DNA of 64,000 nucleotides from Thiobacillus sp. 0-1251. GTDB lineage: Bacteria > Pseudomonadota > Gammaproteobacteria > Burkholderiales > Thiobacillaceae. Shown here in pieces: positions 26,227-34,728 of the stretch. The stretch lies in NCBI GenBank assembly GCA_001899305.1, contig MKWL01000001.1:310001-374000 (forward strand), written 5' to 3'. Both the position numbers and the translations under genes were made by a program. The first letter of the stretch is position 1. Each line of letters opens with the position of its first letter. The notes beneath the pieces were generated by a model, which was not told where the DNA came from, ran no database searches, and was given only the letters and a program-made list of their open reading frames with translations.

Positions 26227-26370
26227 ATGAAAACACTTTTTGCATTCTTAATGTCTTCGGTATTTGTCGTCCTGGCAGGCTGCAATACCGTGGCGGGCGC
26301 CGGCAAGGATATGGAACGGGGCGGCGAAAAAGTCCAGGATACGGCGAAGGACGTTCAAAACAAGATGTAA
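26227..26370 (+). CDS. Entericidin A/B-family lipoprotein
   Basis: 47 residues: lipoprotein signal with lipobox LAGC (Cys19), then NTVAGAGKDMERGGEKVQD, the entericidin pattern of a short amphipathic helix with Gly. EcnA/EcnB of E. coli are small stress lipoproteins proposed as antidote and toxin; a single copy here is more likely a general envelope-stress lipoprotein. ATG follows GGGAG. Precedes the ferritin-like gene by 40 bases. Confidence 0.9.
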   Translation: MKTLFAFLMSSVFVVLAGCNTVAGAGKDMERGGEKVQDTAKDVQNKM

Positions 26371-26410
26371 GGGTCGACGGCTCTTATCGCTTTCCCACAG
26401 GAGTTCATCC

Positions 26411-26989
26411 ATGCGCAGTGCATCCACTCAGACGGGCCGGCAGAACCGCTCCGGCGAAACGTCCGATCCGGCAGGTTTCCTGTCGGATGTAAAAACACTC
26501 AGGGCCCGAGCCCGCAAGCATATCGAGGAAGGCGCCGTGACCGACGACTACGGCATGAACGCGAAGGCCGCGGTCAAAATACTGAATGATGCGCTGGCCA
26601 CCGAGCTCGTTTGCACCCTGCGGTACCGCCAGCATTCCTTCGTTGCGAAGGGGATCAATTCCGAGCCGATTGCACAGGAATTCCTGGTGCACTCAAACGA
26701 GGAATTGGCCCATGCCGACCTGATCGCCAAGCGAATCGTGCAACTGGGCGGTACGCCGGAATTCAACCCAGACAGGCTTGCGACGCTATCGCATGCCGAA
26801 TACAAGACTTGCGATACGCTTGAAGCGATGATCCGCGAGAATCTCGTGGCTGAAAGAATTGCGATCGAGAGCTATCGGGAGATGGTGCGGTATTTTGCCC
26901 AGCATGATCCGACGACGCGCACCATGCTGGAAGGCATCTTGGCGATTGAAGAGACGCATGCCGATGAGTTGTCGGATTTGTTGCACTAA
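26411..26989 (+). CDS. Bacterioferritin-like di-iron ferritin protein
   Basis: 192 residues. An N-terminal extension of about 45 polar residues precedes a ferritin-like four-helix bundle. Metal-binding pattern: Glu in LATELVCTLRYRQHSF, E-E-x2-H in NEELAHADLIAKRI, Glu in NLVAERIAIESYREM, and E-E-x-H in AIEETHADEL, as in bacterioferritins. The KRIVQLGGTPEF segment is also bacterioferritin-like. It probably oxidises and stores iron, limiting Fenton chemistry alongside katE/sodB. ATG at 26411 follows AGGAG. Confidence 0.88.
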   Translation: MRSASTQTGRQNRSGETSDPAGFLSDVKTLRARARKHIEEGAVTDDYGMNAKAAVKILNDALATELVCTLRYRQHSFVAKGINSEPIAQEFLVHSNEELAHADLIAKRIVQLGGTPEFNPDRLATLSHAEYKTCDTLEAMIRENLVAERIAIESYREMVRYFAQHDPTTRTMLEGILAIEETHADELSDLLH

Positions 26990-27023
26990 AGTCGCTCGGC
27001 GGAGTGCTTCAGGGGGTTCGGCG

Positions 27024-28256
27024 CTACCGCGGGACGATGCCGGATAAGGCCTTGGGCAGCAGCACCCACATGCGGCCGCGCTGTTTCATGCGGCCGGCGA
27101 GTTCGCCGGCTTCGTCGCCGAAGCCCCAGAAGAAATCGGCACGCACGCCGCCCTTGATCGCGCCGCCGCTGTCCTGTGCCATCACCAGCCGGTTCATCGG
27201 CTGTGTCGAATTGGGCCGGGTGGTGGCCAGGAAGACCGGCGCGCCGAGCGGAATGAACTTCGGGTCGACGGCGATCGAGCGGCCGCCGGTCAAGGGAACG
27301 CCGAGCGAACCGAGCGGCCCGGGCAGGCCGTCGGGCAGTTCGCGGAAAAAGACGAAGCTCGGGTTGCTGGCAAGCAGTTCGGGCAGCTTGTCCGGATGTT
27401 TCGCGCCCCAGTCCTTGATGCCTTGCATCGAAGCCTGTTCGAGCTTGAGTTCGCCGCGTTCGACCAGCAGTTTGCCGATCGACAGATAGGGATAGCCGTT
27501 CTGGTCCGCATAGCCGACCCGCATGTGTGAACCATCGGGAAGCTCGATGCGGCCCGATCCCTGGATCTGCAGGAAGAACAGGTCGACCGGATCCTCGGCC
27601 CAGGCGATGGGCTTGCCCTTGAAGCCGTCGCCGCTGCCGTTGGCAGAAGATTGCTCGATTTCCTTTCGGGTGAGGTAGGGCACGATCTTGTTGCCGACCA
27701 GGCGGCCGCGCAGGCGCAGGCTTTTCAGTTCGGGATAGATGCTCGCCAGATCGACCGTGATGAGATCGTCCGGCGCGGCATAGAGCGGATAACGCGCACG
27801 TTCGGTGCGCACGCGGTCGCCTTTCAGCAGAGGCTCGTAGTAGCCGGTGATCATGCCGTCGGTGCTGCCGTCTTCCTGCGTGGCCTGGTAAGGCTGGAAC
27901 CGCTGCTCGAAAAAGGCGCGCGCAGCCTTGTCATCGGGCGGAGGCATGGACATCGCTTCGCTGCATACCGCCTGCCAGCCGCTTTGTTTGACGAGCGTGG
28001 CGCAACTGCGCAGGAAGGCGACCCAGGCTTCGCTGATCTGCTCGTCCTTTCCCAGACCGACCGACGACCAGTTCACCGGCTTGAGTGTGGGATAGGTGAC
28101 GGCCGGCGTGGGGATGGGCGCTGCAGGCGGCACCGGCGCCGGCTCCGGTGCCGGACGGGGAATGGGGCTGGGCACCGGCGGCGCCGTGGGAGGGGATACC
28201 GCACAGGCTGACAGCAACAAAACGAACAGCCACGGGCTTGCGCGTAACGGCATCAC
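27024..28256 (-). CDS. mltA: Membrane-bound lytic murein transglycosylase A
   Basis: 410 residues. Lipoprotein signal with lipobox LSAC (about residue 18), then a long Pro/Ala/Glu linker. The MltA domain (GMITGYYEPLLKG) and the C-terminal 3D domain (MAQDSGGAIKGGVRADFFWG, with the catalytic Asp) are complete. It cleaves peptidoglycan glycan strands to 1,6-anhydro products at the outer membrane. Two adjacent ATGs (28256 and 28253) are possible. The Pro-rich linker is longer than in E. coli. Confidence 0.95.
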   Translation of the reverse strand: MMPLRASPWLFVLLLSACAVSPPTAPPVPSPIPRPAPEPAPVPPAAPIPTPAVTYPTLKPVNWSSVGLGKDEQISEAWVAFLRSCATLVKQSGWQAVCSEAMSMPPPDDKAARAFFEQRFQPYQATQEDGSTDGMITGYYEPLLKGDRVRTERARYPLYAAPDDLITVDLASIYPELKSLRLRGRLVGNKIVPYLTRKEIEQSSANGSGDGFKGKPIAWAEDPVDLFFLQIQGSGRIELPDGSHMRVGYADQNGYPYLSIGKLLVERGELKLEQASMQGIKDWGAKHPDKLPELLASNPSFVFFRELPDGLPGPLGSLGVPLTGGRSIAVDPKFIPLGAPVFLATTRPNSTQPMNRLVMAQDSGGAIKGGVRADFFWGFGDEAGELAGRMKQRGRMWVLLPKALSGIVPR

Positions 28257-28316
28257 GGGTGAAGATGGCTCACATCGAAAACACCTGTCGAGTATATCAA
28301 GGGAGCATCGCGCTTA

Positions 28317-28409
28317 ATGGAAACCCAAGGACTGGGCTGGTTGATACTGGAAGCTGCCATTGCGGCGGGATTGCTGGCATTCATCGTGTGGTGGACGATG
28401 AAGAAGTGA
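28317..28409 (+). CDS. Putative 30-residue single-helix membrane peptide
   Basis: METQGLGWLILEAAIAAGLL followed by AFIVWWTMKK: one hydrophobic helix with an aromatic and basic end, as in many real bacterial micro-proteins. GGGAG lies about 12 bases upstream of the ATG, slightly far. Divergent from mltA and convergent to apaG. The clean amphipathic ends suggest a real peptide, but length alone makes this uncertain. Confidence 0.45.
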   Translation: METQGLGWLILEAAIAAGLLAFIVWWTMKK

Positions 28410-28412
28410 ATG

Positions 28413-28461
28413 GTGAGTGGTAAGCGGGTAGACCGCTTGCCGCTCCCCGCTCACCGCTCAC
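28413..28461. repeat. Inverted repeat between micro-ORF and apaG, possible diverged GTGAGG-family member
   Basis: Left arm GTGAGTGGTAAGCGG (28413-28427) faces right-arm segments CCGCTTGCC and CCGCTCACCGCTCAC (28433-28461). The inner AAGCGG/CCGCTT pair forms a hairpin. It sits between two convergent genes, so it could also serve as a two-way terminator, although T runs are missing. Confidence 0.55.
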
Positions 28462-28462
28462 T

Positions 28463-28846
28463 CTAATGCAATACCCGTGGCATCGACAGGGTGAACGGGG
28501 GGATTTCCGCTTCGAACTTGTTGCCGTCTTCCGCCACCATCTGATAGGTGCCGCGCATCGTGCCGACCGGCGTCGCCATCGCGGTGCCGCTGGTGTACTC
28601 GAAACTCTCGCCCGGTCGCAGCAGCGGTTGTTCGCCCACCACGCCAAGTCCCTTCACTTCCTGGGTGACGTTTTCCGCGTCGGTGATGATCCAGTGGCGC
28701 GAGATCAGTTGCGCCGCTACCGTCCCGCTGTTGGCGATGGTGATGGTATAGGCGAACACATAGCGATCCGCCGACGGGTCGCTCTGGTCGGCCAGATAGG
28801 TTGTGTTGACGTTGATGCTGATCTGGTATTTCTTGCCTTCTGCCAC
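28463..28846 (-). CDS. apaG: Co2+/Mg2+ efflux-associated protein ApaG, GTG start
   Basis: 127 residues from a GTG at 28846 (VAEGKKYQISINVNTTYL), matching the usual ApaG length; the frame is open further upstream, but that would run antisense through rpe. A single ApaG (DUF525) immunoglobulin-like domain: SRHWIITDAENVTQEVKG and GVVGEQPLLRPGESFEYTSG are the conserved blocks. In Salmonella mutants it links to Co2+ resistance and Mg2+ efflux. Divergent from rpe, a common betaproteobacterial arrangement. Confidence 0.93.
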   Translation of the reverse strand: MAEGKKYQISINVNTTYLADQSDPSADRYVFAYTITIANSGTVAAQLISRHWIITDAENVTQEVKGLGVVGEQPLLRPGESFEYTSGTAMATPVGTMRGTYQMVAEDGNKFEAEIPPFTLSMPRVLH

Positions 28847-28954
28847 GGGATTGCTCGACGGAATGGAATGTACCGAGTGTAACGCAATGACGTGACGGGC
28901 TGGTAAAATGGCCGGGTTTCCCGAAAATCCGCAGAAATCCCAGGAGCCCTTCCC

Positions 28955-29638
28955 ATGACGTATCGCATCGCCCCGTCCATTCTGTCCGCCAATTTTGCCA
29001 AGCTGGGCGAGGAGGTCGACAACGTACTTGCCTCCGGCGCCGACATCGTCCATTTCGACGTGATGGACAACCACTATGTCCCCAATCTCACCATCGGGCC
29101 GCTGGTGTGCGAGGCCCTGCGCAAGCATGGCGTCACCGCCCCGATCGACGTCCATCTGATGGTGAAGCCGGTCGACCGCATCATTCCCGATTTCGCCAAG
29201 GCCGGCGCCACCTACATCACCTTCCACCCGGAAGCCTCCGAGCACATCGACCGTACCATCGGCCTGATCAAGGAAAACGGCTGCAAGGCCGGCCTGGTGT
29301 TCAACCCGGCCACCCCGCTCGACGTGCTGGAATACACCCTGGACAAGCTCGACATGGTGCTGCTGATGTCGGTCAACCCCGGCTTCGGCGGCCAGAAGTT
29401 CATCCCCTACGTGCTCGACAAGGCGCGCGCCGTGCGCAAGATGATCGACGACCGCGGCCTCAAGGTGAACATCGAGATCGACGGCGGCGTCGGTCCCGCC
29501 AACATCGCCGAAGTCGCACGCGCGGGCGTCGATACCTTCGTCGCCGGCTCGGCCGTGTTCGGCGCCGCCAAGGACAGTGACCCGCAGCGCTACAACAGCA
29601 TCATCGCCGCGATGCGCGCGGAACTGGCCAAGGTCTGA
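28955..29638 (+). CDS. rpe: Ribulose-phosphate 3-epimerase
   Basis: 227 residues, a complete TIM barrel. Interconverts ribulose-5-phosphate and xylulose-5-phosphate in the Calvin and pentose phosphate cycles. Catalytic Asp/His motifs: [46 protein letters not shown] and EIDGGVG. The strong GC-rich codon bias and AGGAG site suggest high expression. First gene of the rpe-gph-trpE run; for an autotroph the next gene (phosphoglycolate phosphatase) serves the same cycle. Confidence 0.97.
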   Translation: MTYRIAPSILSANFAKLGEEVDNVLASGADIVHFDVMDNHYVPNLTIGPLVCEALRKHGVTAPIDVHLMVKPVDRIIPDFAKAGATYITFHPEASEHIDRTIGLIKENGCKAGLVFNPATPLDVLEYTLDKLDMVLLMSVNPGFGGQKFIPYVLDKARAVRKMIDDRGLKVNIEIDGGVGPANIAEVARAGVDTFVAGSAVFGAAKDSDPQRYNSIIAAMRAELAKV

Positions 29639-29646
29639 TTAAGAAG

Positions 29647-29715
29647 TAAGGCGTGAGGAGTCAGGCGTGAGGCGTAAAAGCCCGCAGCCAATCGTTCCTT
29701 ACGCCTCACCCCTCA
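29647..29715. repeat. GTGAGGCG-family inverted repeat between rpe and gph
   Basis: Left arm at 29647-29677 repeats GGCGTGAGG-type units; right arm at 29697-29715 is CCTTACGCCTCACCCCTCA. GTGAGGCGTAA (29667-29677) and TTACGCCTCAC (29699-29709) are a perfect 11-bp inverted pair with a 21-base loop. It ends eight bases before the gph ATG, leaving no ordinary ribosome site. Confidence 0.85.
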
Positions 29716-29722
29716 TGCAAAT

Positions 29723-30406
29723 ATGAAAAGCTTCCCTCTTCCCATCAAAGCCGTCGTCATCGATCTCGACGGCACCCTTCTCGATACCGCGCCCGATCTG
29801 GCCTACGCAGCCGAACTGATGATGGCCGAACTCGGCCTGCCGTGCCCGTCGCAGGACACGATCGTCACCTACATCGGCAACGGCGTGTCGCGGCTGGTCA
29901 AGCGCGTGCTGACCGGCGACATGGACGCCGAGCCGGATACGGCGTTGTTCGAGAAAGCCATCGCTTCGTACAACAAGCATTACAGCGCCCACGTGTCCCT
30001 GCACACGCGCCCCTTCCCCGGTGTGGTCGAAGGCCTGCAGGCGCTCAAGGCGATGGGGCTGCGCGTGGCCTGTATCACCAACAAGGCCGAAGCGTTCACC
30101 CATCCGCTGCTGAAGGACACCGGCCTGTTCGATTATTTCGAACTGATCCTGTCCGGCGACTCGCTGCCGAAGCGCAAGCCTGACCCGCTGCCCTTGCTGC
30201 ATGCCTGCGAGGTGTTCAAGATCAAACCGACCGATCTGCTGCTGATCGGCGACTCGCTCAACGACACCCAGGCCGCGCGTGCTGCCGGCAGCGCAGTGTT
30301 CTGCGTACCCTACGGCTACAACCGCGGCCGTCCGGTGACCGAACTCGACCTGGATGCCGTGGTGCCGAGTCTGGCCGAGGCAGCCAAAATGGTGGTCAAG
30401 GGTTGA
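29723..30406 (+). CDS. gph: Phosphoglycolate phosphatase
   Basis: 227 residues of the HAD superfamily. Motif I DLDGTLLDTAPDL, motif II Thr in CITNKAEAF, motif III Lys in PKRKPDPLPL, motif IV GDSLNDTQAARAAG. It hydrolyses 2-phosphoglycolate made by Rubisco oxygenation and DNA repair. No Shine-Dalgarno is visible because a repeat element abuts the ATG. Second gene of the rpe-gph-trpE run. Confidence 0.95.
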   Translation: MKSFPLPIKAVVIDLDGTLLDTAPDLAYAAELMMAELGLPCPSQDTIVTYIGNGVSRLVKRVLTGDMDAEPDTALFEKAIASYNKHYSAHVSLHTRPFPGVVEGLQALKAMGLRVACITNKAEAFTHPLLKDTGLFDYFELILSGDSLPKRKPDPLPLLHACEVFKIKPTDLLLIGDSLNDTQAARAAGSAVFCVPYGYNRGRPVTELDLDAVVPSLAEAAKMVVKG

Positions 30407-30410
30407 ATCG

Positions 30411-30513
30411 GTGAGGCGTGAGGCGATAGGCGTGAGGTGCAGTGCCGGCGCGAGTGCGCGATGGCGGCGTCGTGTTGTACTCCATTCCTCACCCCTTACC
30501 CTTTACGCCTCAC
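30411..30513. repeat. GTGAGGCG-family inverted repeat between gph and trpE
   Basis: Left arm GTGAGGCGTGAGGCG and following (30411-30437) consists of tandem GGCGTGAGG-like units; right arm (30487-30513) begins CCTCACCCCTTACC and ends ACGCCTCAC. The outer 9 bases (30411-30419 and 30505-30513) pair perfectly. The 49-base centre is unrelated to the other copies. It fills nearly the whole gap and ends six bases before the trpE ATG. Confidence 0.85.
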
Positions 30514-30519
30514 TGACAA

Positions 30520-31998
30520 ATGACTGAACAAGACTTTTTCGACCTCGTCCGCCAGGGCTACAACCGCATTCCGCTGGTGCGCGAACTGCCCGGCGACCTG
30601 GAAACGCCGCTGTCGGTGTATCTCAAGCTGGCCAACGCGCCCTACACCTACCTGCTCGAATCGGTGGTGGGCGGCGAGCGCTTCGGGCGCTATTCCTTCA
30701 TCGGCCTGCCGGCGCGCACCGTGATCCGCGTGCGTGCCCATCTGCTGACGGTGGAAACCGACGGCAAGGTGACCGAGGAATACAACCTGCCCGATCCGCT
30801 GGCTTTCGTGGCCGAGTTCCAGGCGCGCTTCAAGGCCGCGCCGGTGGCGGGACTGCCGCGCTTTACCGGCGGACTGGCCGGCTATTTCGGCTACGACACC
30901 ATCCGCTACATCGAGAAACGCCTAGCTGAGACACGCAAGGACGATGTGCTGCACACGCCGGACATTCTCCTGATGCTGACCGAGGAACTGGCGGTGTTCG
31001 ACAACCTCGCCGGCAAACTCTATCTCGTCACGCATGCCGACCCGATGCAGCCGGATGCGTATGCGCAGGGGCATCTGCGCCTGGCCGAGCTGACCGACAA
31101 ACTGAGCGCACCGGTGACGCTACCGGCCGAACCTGCTACGGATACGGCAGAGCCGAGTTCGGAATTCGGCGAGGCCGAATTCAAGGCCGCGGTGCAGAAG
31201 GCCAAGGACTACATCGCCGCGGGCGACGTCATGCAGGTGGTGCTCTCGCAGCGCATGGCGCGTCCGTTCGCCGCGTCGCCGCTTTCGTTGTACCGCGCGT
31301 TACGCAGCCTGAATCCCTCGCCCTACATGTTCTTCTACGATCTCGGCGGGTTCCACGTCGTCGGTTCGTCGCCGGAAATCCTGGTGCGGCTCGAGAGCGA
31401 CCTCGTGACGTTGCGCCCCATCGCCGGCACCCGGCCGCGCGGCCTGACGCGCGAGGACGACCAGCGCCTGTCCGAAGAACTGCTGGCCGACCCCAAGGAA
31501 TGCGCCGAGCATCTGCAGCTGCTCGACCTCGGTCGCAACGATACCGGGCGCGTCGCCGTCACCGGCAGCGTCAAGGTGACCGAGAACATGCAGATCGAGC
31601 GCTACTCGCACGTCATGCACATCGTCTCCAACGTCGAGGGCAGGCTGAAGCCCGGCCTGACCGCGCTCGACGTGCTGCGCGCCAGCTTCCCGGCAGGAAC
31701 CGTCTCCGGCGCGCCCAAGGTGCGGGCGATGGAAATCATCGACGAACTCGAACCGAGCAAGCGCGGCATCTACGCCGGGGCGGTGGGCTACCTCGGCTTC
31801 AACGGCGACATGGACCTGGCCATCGCCATCCGCACCGCAGTGGTCAAGGACGGCATGCTGTACGCGCAGGCCGGCGCCGGCATCGTCGCCGACTCGGTGC
31901 CCGCCAGCGAATGGATGGAAACCCTCAACAAGGCCCGTGCCGTCGTGCGTGCGGCCGAACTGGCCCAGGCGCGCTTCGGCGGCGAAGCGGTCGAGTAG
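30520..31998 (+). CDS. trpE: Anthranilate synthase component I
   Basis: 492 residues. N-terminal tryptophan-sensing domain (LLES motif at [19 protein letters not shown]), then the chorismate-binding domain with [45 protein letters not shown] and [25 protein letters not shown]. With TrpG it makes anthranilate from chorismate and glutamine. Its partner genes trpG-trpD-trpC lie 11.5 kb downstream, beyond an accessory block. Confidence 0.97.
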   Translation: MTEQDFFDLVRQGYNRIPLVRELPGDLETPLSVYLKLANAPYTYLLESVVGGERFGRYSFIGLPARTVIRVRAHLLTVETDGKVTEEYNLPDPLAFVAEFQARFKAAPVAGLPRFTGGLAGYFGYDTIRYIEKRLAETRKDDVLHTPDILLMLTEELAVFDNLAGKLYLVTHADPMQPDAYAQGHLRLAELTDKLSAPVTLPAEPATDTAEPSSEFGEAEFKAAVQKAKDYIAAGDVMQVVLSQRMARPFAASPLSLYRALRSLNPSPYMFFYDLGGFHVVGSSPEILVRLESDLVTLRPIAGTRPRGLTREDDQRLSEELLADPKECAEHLQLLDLGRNDTGRVAVTGSVKVTENMQIERYSHVMHIVSNVEGRLKPGLTALDVLRASFPAGTVSGAPKVRAMEIIDELEPSKRGIYAGAVGYLGFNGDMDLAIAIRTAVVKDGMLYAQAGAGIVADSVPASEWMETLNKARAVVRAAELAQARFGGEAVE

Positions 31999-32035
31999 CG
32001 CAACGGCCTGGCCGGGCACGTGCCGTGGCGACGCG

Positions 32036-32575
32036 ATGAAAACGTATATCGCTCTCTTTCGTGGCATCAACGTGGGCGGAAACAACACACTGCCGATGAA
32101 AGAACTGGCGGCAGTGCTGGAAGGGCTCGGCCTGCAAGGTGTCGCGACCTACATTCAGAGCGGCAACGTGGTGTTCCAGGGCAAGGCGGTCGATCCCGCG
32201 CTGCTGTCGAAAAAGATCGCCGTCGCCATCGGCAAAAGCCACGGCTTCGAACCCTGGGTGCGGCTGCTCGAGATGCCGATGCTGGAAGCGGTGATCAACG
32301 GCAATCCCTATCCCGAAGCGGAGGCCGTGCCTACCACCCTGTACGTGAATTTCCTCGCTAGCGTTCCGCCCCGGCCCGATCTCGACGGCCTGGAAAAACT
32401 CCGAGCCGAGAGCGAACGTTTTCAGCTGGCGGGCGATGTGCTCTACCTGCATGCGCCGGACGGCATCGGCCGGTCCAAGCTCGCTGCTGCCCTGGAACGT
32501 CTGCTGGGCGTACCGATGACCAGCCGCAACTGGAACACCGTGCGCAAACTTGGCGAGATGGCGCGCGCTGCCTAG
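32036..32575 (+). CDS. DUF1697-family protein
   Basis: 179 residues matching DUF1697 from the start: TYIALFRGINVGGNNTLPMK, ATYIQSGNVVF, PTTLYVNFLA, YLHAPDGIGRSKL and the closing TSRNWNTVRKL. Small cytoplasmic alpha/beta protein of unknown function. ATG at 32036, 37 bases after trpE. A 7-bp ACCGGGT/ACCCGGT inverted pair lies downstream at 32599-32632. Confidence 0.9.
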   Translation: MKTYIALFRGINVGGNNTLPMKELAAVLEGLGLQGVATYIQSGNVVFQGKAVDPALLSKKIAVAIGKSHGFEPWVRLLEMPMLEAVINGNPYPEAEAVPTTLYVNFLASVPPRPDLDGLEKLRAESERFQLAGDVLYLHAPDGIGRSKLAAALERLLGVPMTSRNWNTVRKLGEMARAA

Positions 32576-32637
32576 CGTCGGCCAGGGCCGTCAGTCGTAC
32601 CGGGTTTTTTCCGGGATGAACGAAGACCCGGTGGGCG

Positions 32638-33870
32638 TCATTTGACTGGAATCGTGGCCGACGGCATGCGAGTCGCCCGCACGGCACCGGCCTGACTGCG
32701 CAGATCCGGCAGGAACACCGCCAGCAGGCCGATCAGCGGCAGGAACGAACACAGTACGTAGACCGTTTCGATGCCCCAGTGGTCGGCCAGCCCGCCCAGC
32801 ACGGCGGCGCCGATGCCGGCCAGGCCGAAGGCCAATCCGAAGAAGAGCCCGGACACGGTGCCGACCTTGCCCGGCATCAGTTCCTGCGCGTAGACCACCA
32901 TGGCCGGAAAGGCCGAGGCCAGCATGAAGCCGATGATCAGCGTCAGTCCCGCCGACGCGGCCAGACCCACGTAGGGCAGGGCCAGCGTGAACGGCGCCAC
33001 GCCCAGGATGGACAGCCAGATCACGCGCTTGCGGCCGATGCGGTCGCCGATCGGCCCGCCCAGCAGCGTGCCCGCCGCCACCGCGAACAGGAAGTAGAAC
33101 AGGTGGTACTGCGCTTCCTGCGCGCCGATGTCGTAGTGCTGCATCAGATAGAAAATGAGATAGCTGCTGATGCTGGCCAGGTAGAAGAACTTGGAGAACA
33201 TCAGTGCCATCAGCACCGCCAGGGTGCGCAGCACGCGGCCGCGCGGCAGGTCGTGACCGCCGGCGGATGCGGCCTTTTTCGGCTTGCGGTGCTGGTCGCG
33301 GTACCAGATGCCGACCCCCGCCAGCACGATCATGGCCAGCAACGCGAACAGCGAGAACACGGCCAGGCTTTTCTGGCCGTGCGGCAGCACGACCCAGGCT
33401 GCAAGCAGCGGGCCGAACGCCGCGCCCGCGTTGCCGCCGACCTGGAAGATCGACTGCGCCAGGCCGTGCCGCCCGCCCGAGGCCATGCGCGCGACCCGCG
33501 ACGCTTCCGGGTGGAAGATCGACGAGCCGCTGCCGACCAGCGCGGCGGCGGCCAGCAGCAGCGGGAACGTGGTCGCCTGCGACAGCAACAGCAATCCGGC
33601 CAGGGTGAAGCCCATGCCCAGCGACAGCGAGAACGGCTTCGGATGACGGTCGGTATACGCGCCCACCAGCGGCTGCAGCAGCGAGGCGGTGAACTGGAAG
33701 GCCAGCGTGATCAGGCCGATCTGCGCGAAGCTGAGATGGAGACTGCTCTTGAACAGCGGGTAGCTCGCGATCAGCAGCGACTGCATGGTGTCGTTGAGAA
33801 AATGCGAGAAGCTGATCGCGCCCAGTACCTTGAAGGTGGTGCGGTCGGCGGCGGAATGCGCGGTCGTCAT
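32638..33870 (-). CDS. fsr: MFS efflux pump, fosmidomycin-resistance (Fsr) type
   Basis: 410 residues with 12 membrane helices. The opening FSHFLNDTMQSLLIASYPLFK and the loop GAYTDRHPKP are the Fsr pattern; SSIFHPEASRVARMASGGRHGLAQSIFQVGGNAGAAFGP spans helices 4-5 and is highly characteristic when viewed in segments. It exports small toxic compounds using the proton gradient; the natural substrate is unclear. Divergent from an AraC-family regulator 87 bases away, which probably controls it. Confidence 0.9.
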   Translation of the reverse strand: MTTAHSAADRTTFKVLGAISFSHFLNDTMQSLLIASYPLFKSSLHLSFAQIGLITLAFQFTASLLQPLVGAYTDRHPKPFSLSLGMGFTLAGLLLLSQATTFPLLLAAAALVGSGSSIFHPEASRVARMASGGRHGLAQSIFQVGGNAGAAFGPLLAAWVVLPHGQKSLAVFSLFALLAMIVLAGVGIWYRDQHRKPKKAASAGGHDLPRGRVLRTLAVLMALMFSKFFYLASISSYLIFYLMQHYDIGAQEAQYHLFYFLFAVAAGTLLGGPIGDRIGRKRVIWLSILGVAPFTLALPYVGLAASAGLTLIIGFMLASAFPAMVVYAQELMPGKVGTVSGLFFGLAFGLAGIGAAVLGGLADHWGIETVYVLCSFLPLIGLLAVFLPDLRSQAGAVRATRMPSATIPVK

Positions 33871-33957
33871 GGCGGCGGGCTCGAAAGAATACGAGGCACC
33901 AATTTAGGGCTAAGATGCTTGTCCGTCTCGCTGAATTAAGGCATCGACCTTTTTGAA

Positions 33958-34728
33958 ATGGACATTTCCCCGCACGGCGGCCTGAATCTGGACCAGGGCT
34001 ACATGCCCGTGACCGGCAAGGCCATCGACTATCCCACCGGCCACGTGGTGCCCAGCCACAGCCACCCCACCGCCCAGCTCATCCATGCCGTCCAGGGCGT
34101 CATGGTGGTTGCCGCCCGGGGCGACCAATGGGTGGTGCCGCCCACGCGCGGCCTCTGGGTGCCGGCCCGCGAGCCGCACGGCATCCGCATGGTCGGCGAT
34201 GTGAAAATCCGTACCGTCTACATCCGCCCCGACGCCAGCCCGAATCTGCCGGCTGACTGCCAGGTGGTCGGCATCTCGCCGCTGCTGCGCGAACTGATCC
34301 TGGCGGCCATCGAGGTGGCGCAGCCCTACGATCCGGCTGCGCGCGACGGCCGCCTGATGCAGTTGCTGCTCGATGAGGTGGCGGTGCTGCCCAGTCTGCC
34401 ACTGCATCTGCCGCAGCCCAGCGATCCGGACTTGCTGGCCATCTGCCGCGTCCTGACCGACGCGCCCGACGATGCCTCCACGCTGGGCGACTGGGCAGGC
34501 CGCCTGGGCGTCGACGCCAGGACCATCCAGCGCCGCTTCGCCCGCCAGACCGGCATGACCTTCGGCCAATGGCGCCAGCAGGCGCGCCTGATCACCGCAC
34601 TGGAGCAACTGGCCGCGGGCATGAAGGTCGTCGACGTCGCGCTCAACCTGGGCTACAACAGCCCGAGCGCCTTCGCCACCATGTTCAAGCGCCAGTTCGG
34701 CGCGTCGCCCAGCGGCTACTTTCGCTGA
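33958..34728 (+). CDS. AraC-family regulator with cupin sensor
   Basis: 256 residues. N-terminal cupin (about 15-90: GHVVPSHSHPTAQLIHAVQG), then two helix-turn-helix motifs (about 155-255) with WAGRLGVDARTIQRRFARQTG and the AraC signature AGMKVVDVALNLGYNSPSAFATMFKRQFGASP, read here in part. It resembles NimR-type regulators that control adjacent MFS genes. Its 3' end overlaps that of tag by 13 bases. Confidence 0.92.
   Translation: MDISPHGGLNLDQGYMPVTGKAIDYPTGHVVPSHSHPTAQLIHAVQGVMVVAARGDQWVVPPTRGLWVPAREPHGIRMVGDVKIRTVYIRPDASPNLPADCQVVGISPLLRELILAAIEVAQPYDPAARDGRLMQLLLDEVAVLPSLPLHLPQPSDPDLLAICRVLTDAPDDASTLGDWAGRLGVDARTIQRRFARQTGMTFGQWRQQARLITALEQLAAGMKVVDVALNLGYNSPSAFATMFKRQFGASPSGYFR

Noticed and set aside
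28847-29245. Upstream extension of the apaG frame
   Set aside because: It would run antisense through rpe; ApaG homology and normal length begin at the GTG at 28846.
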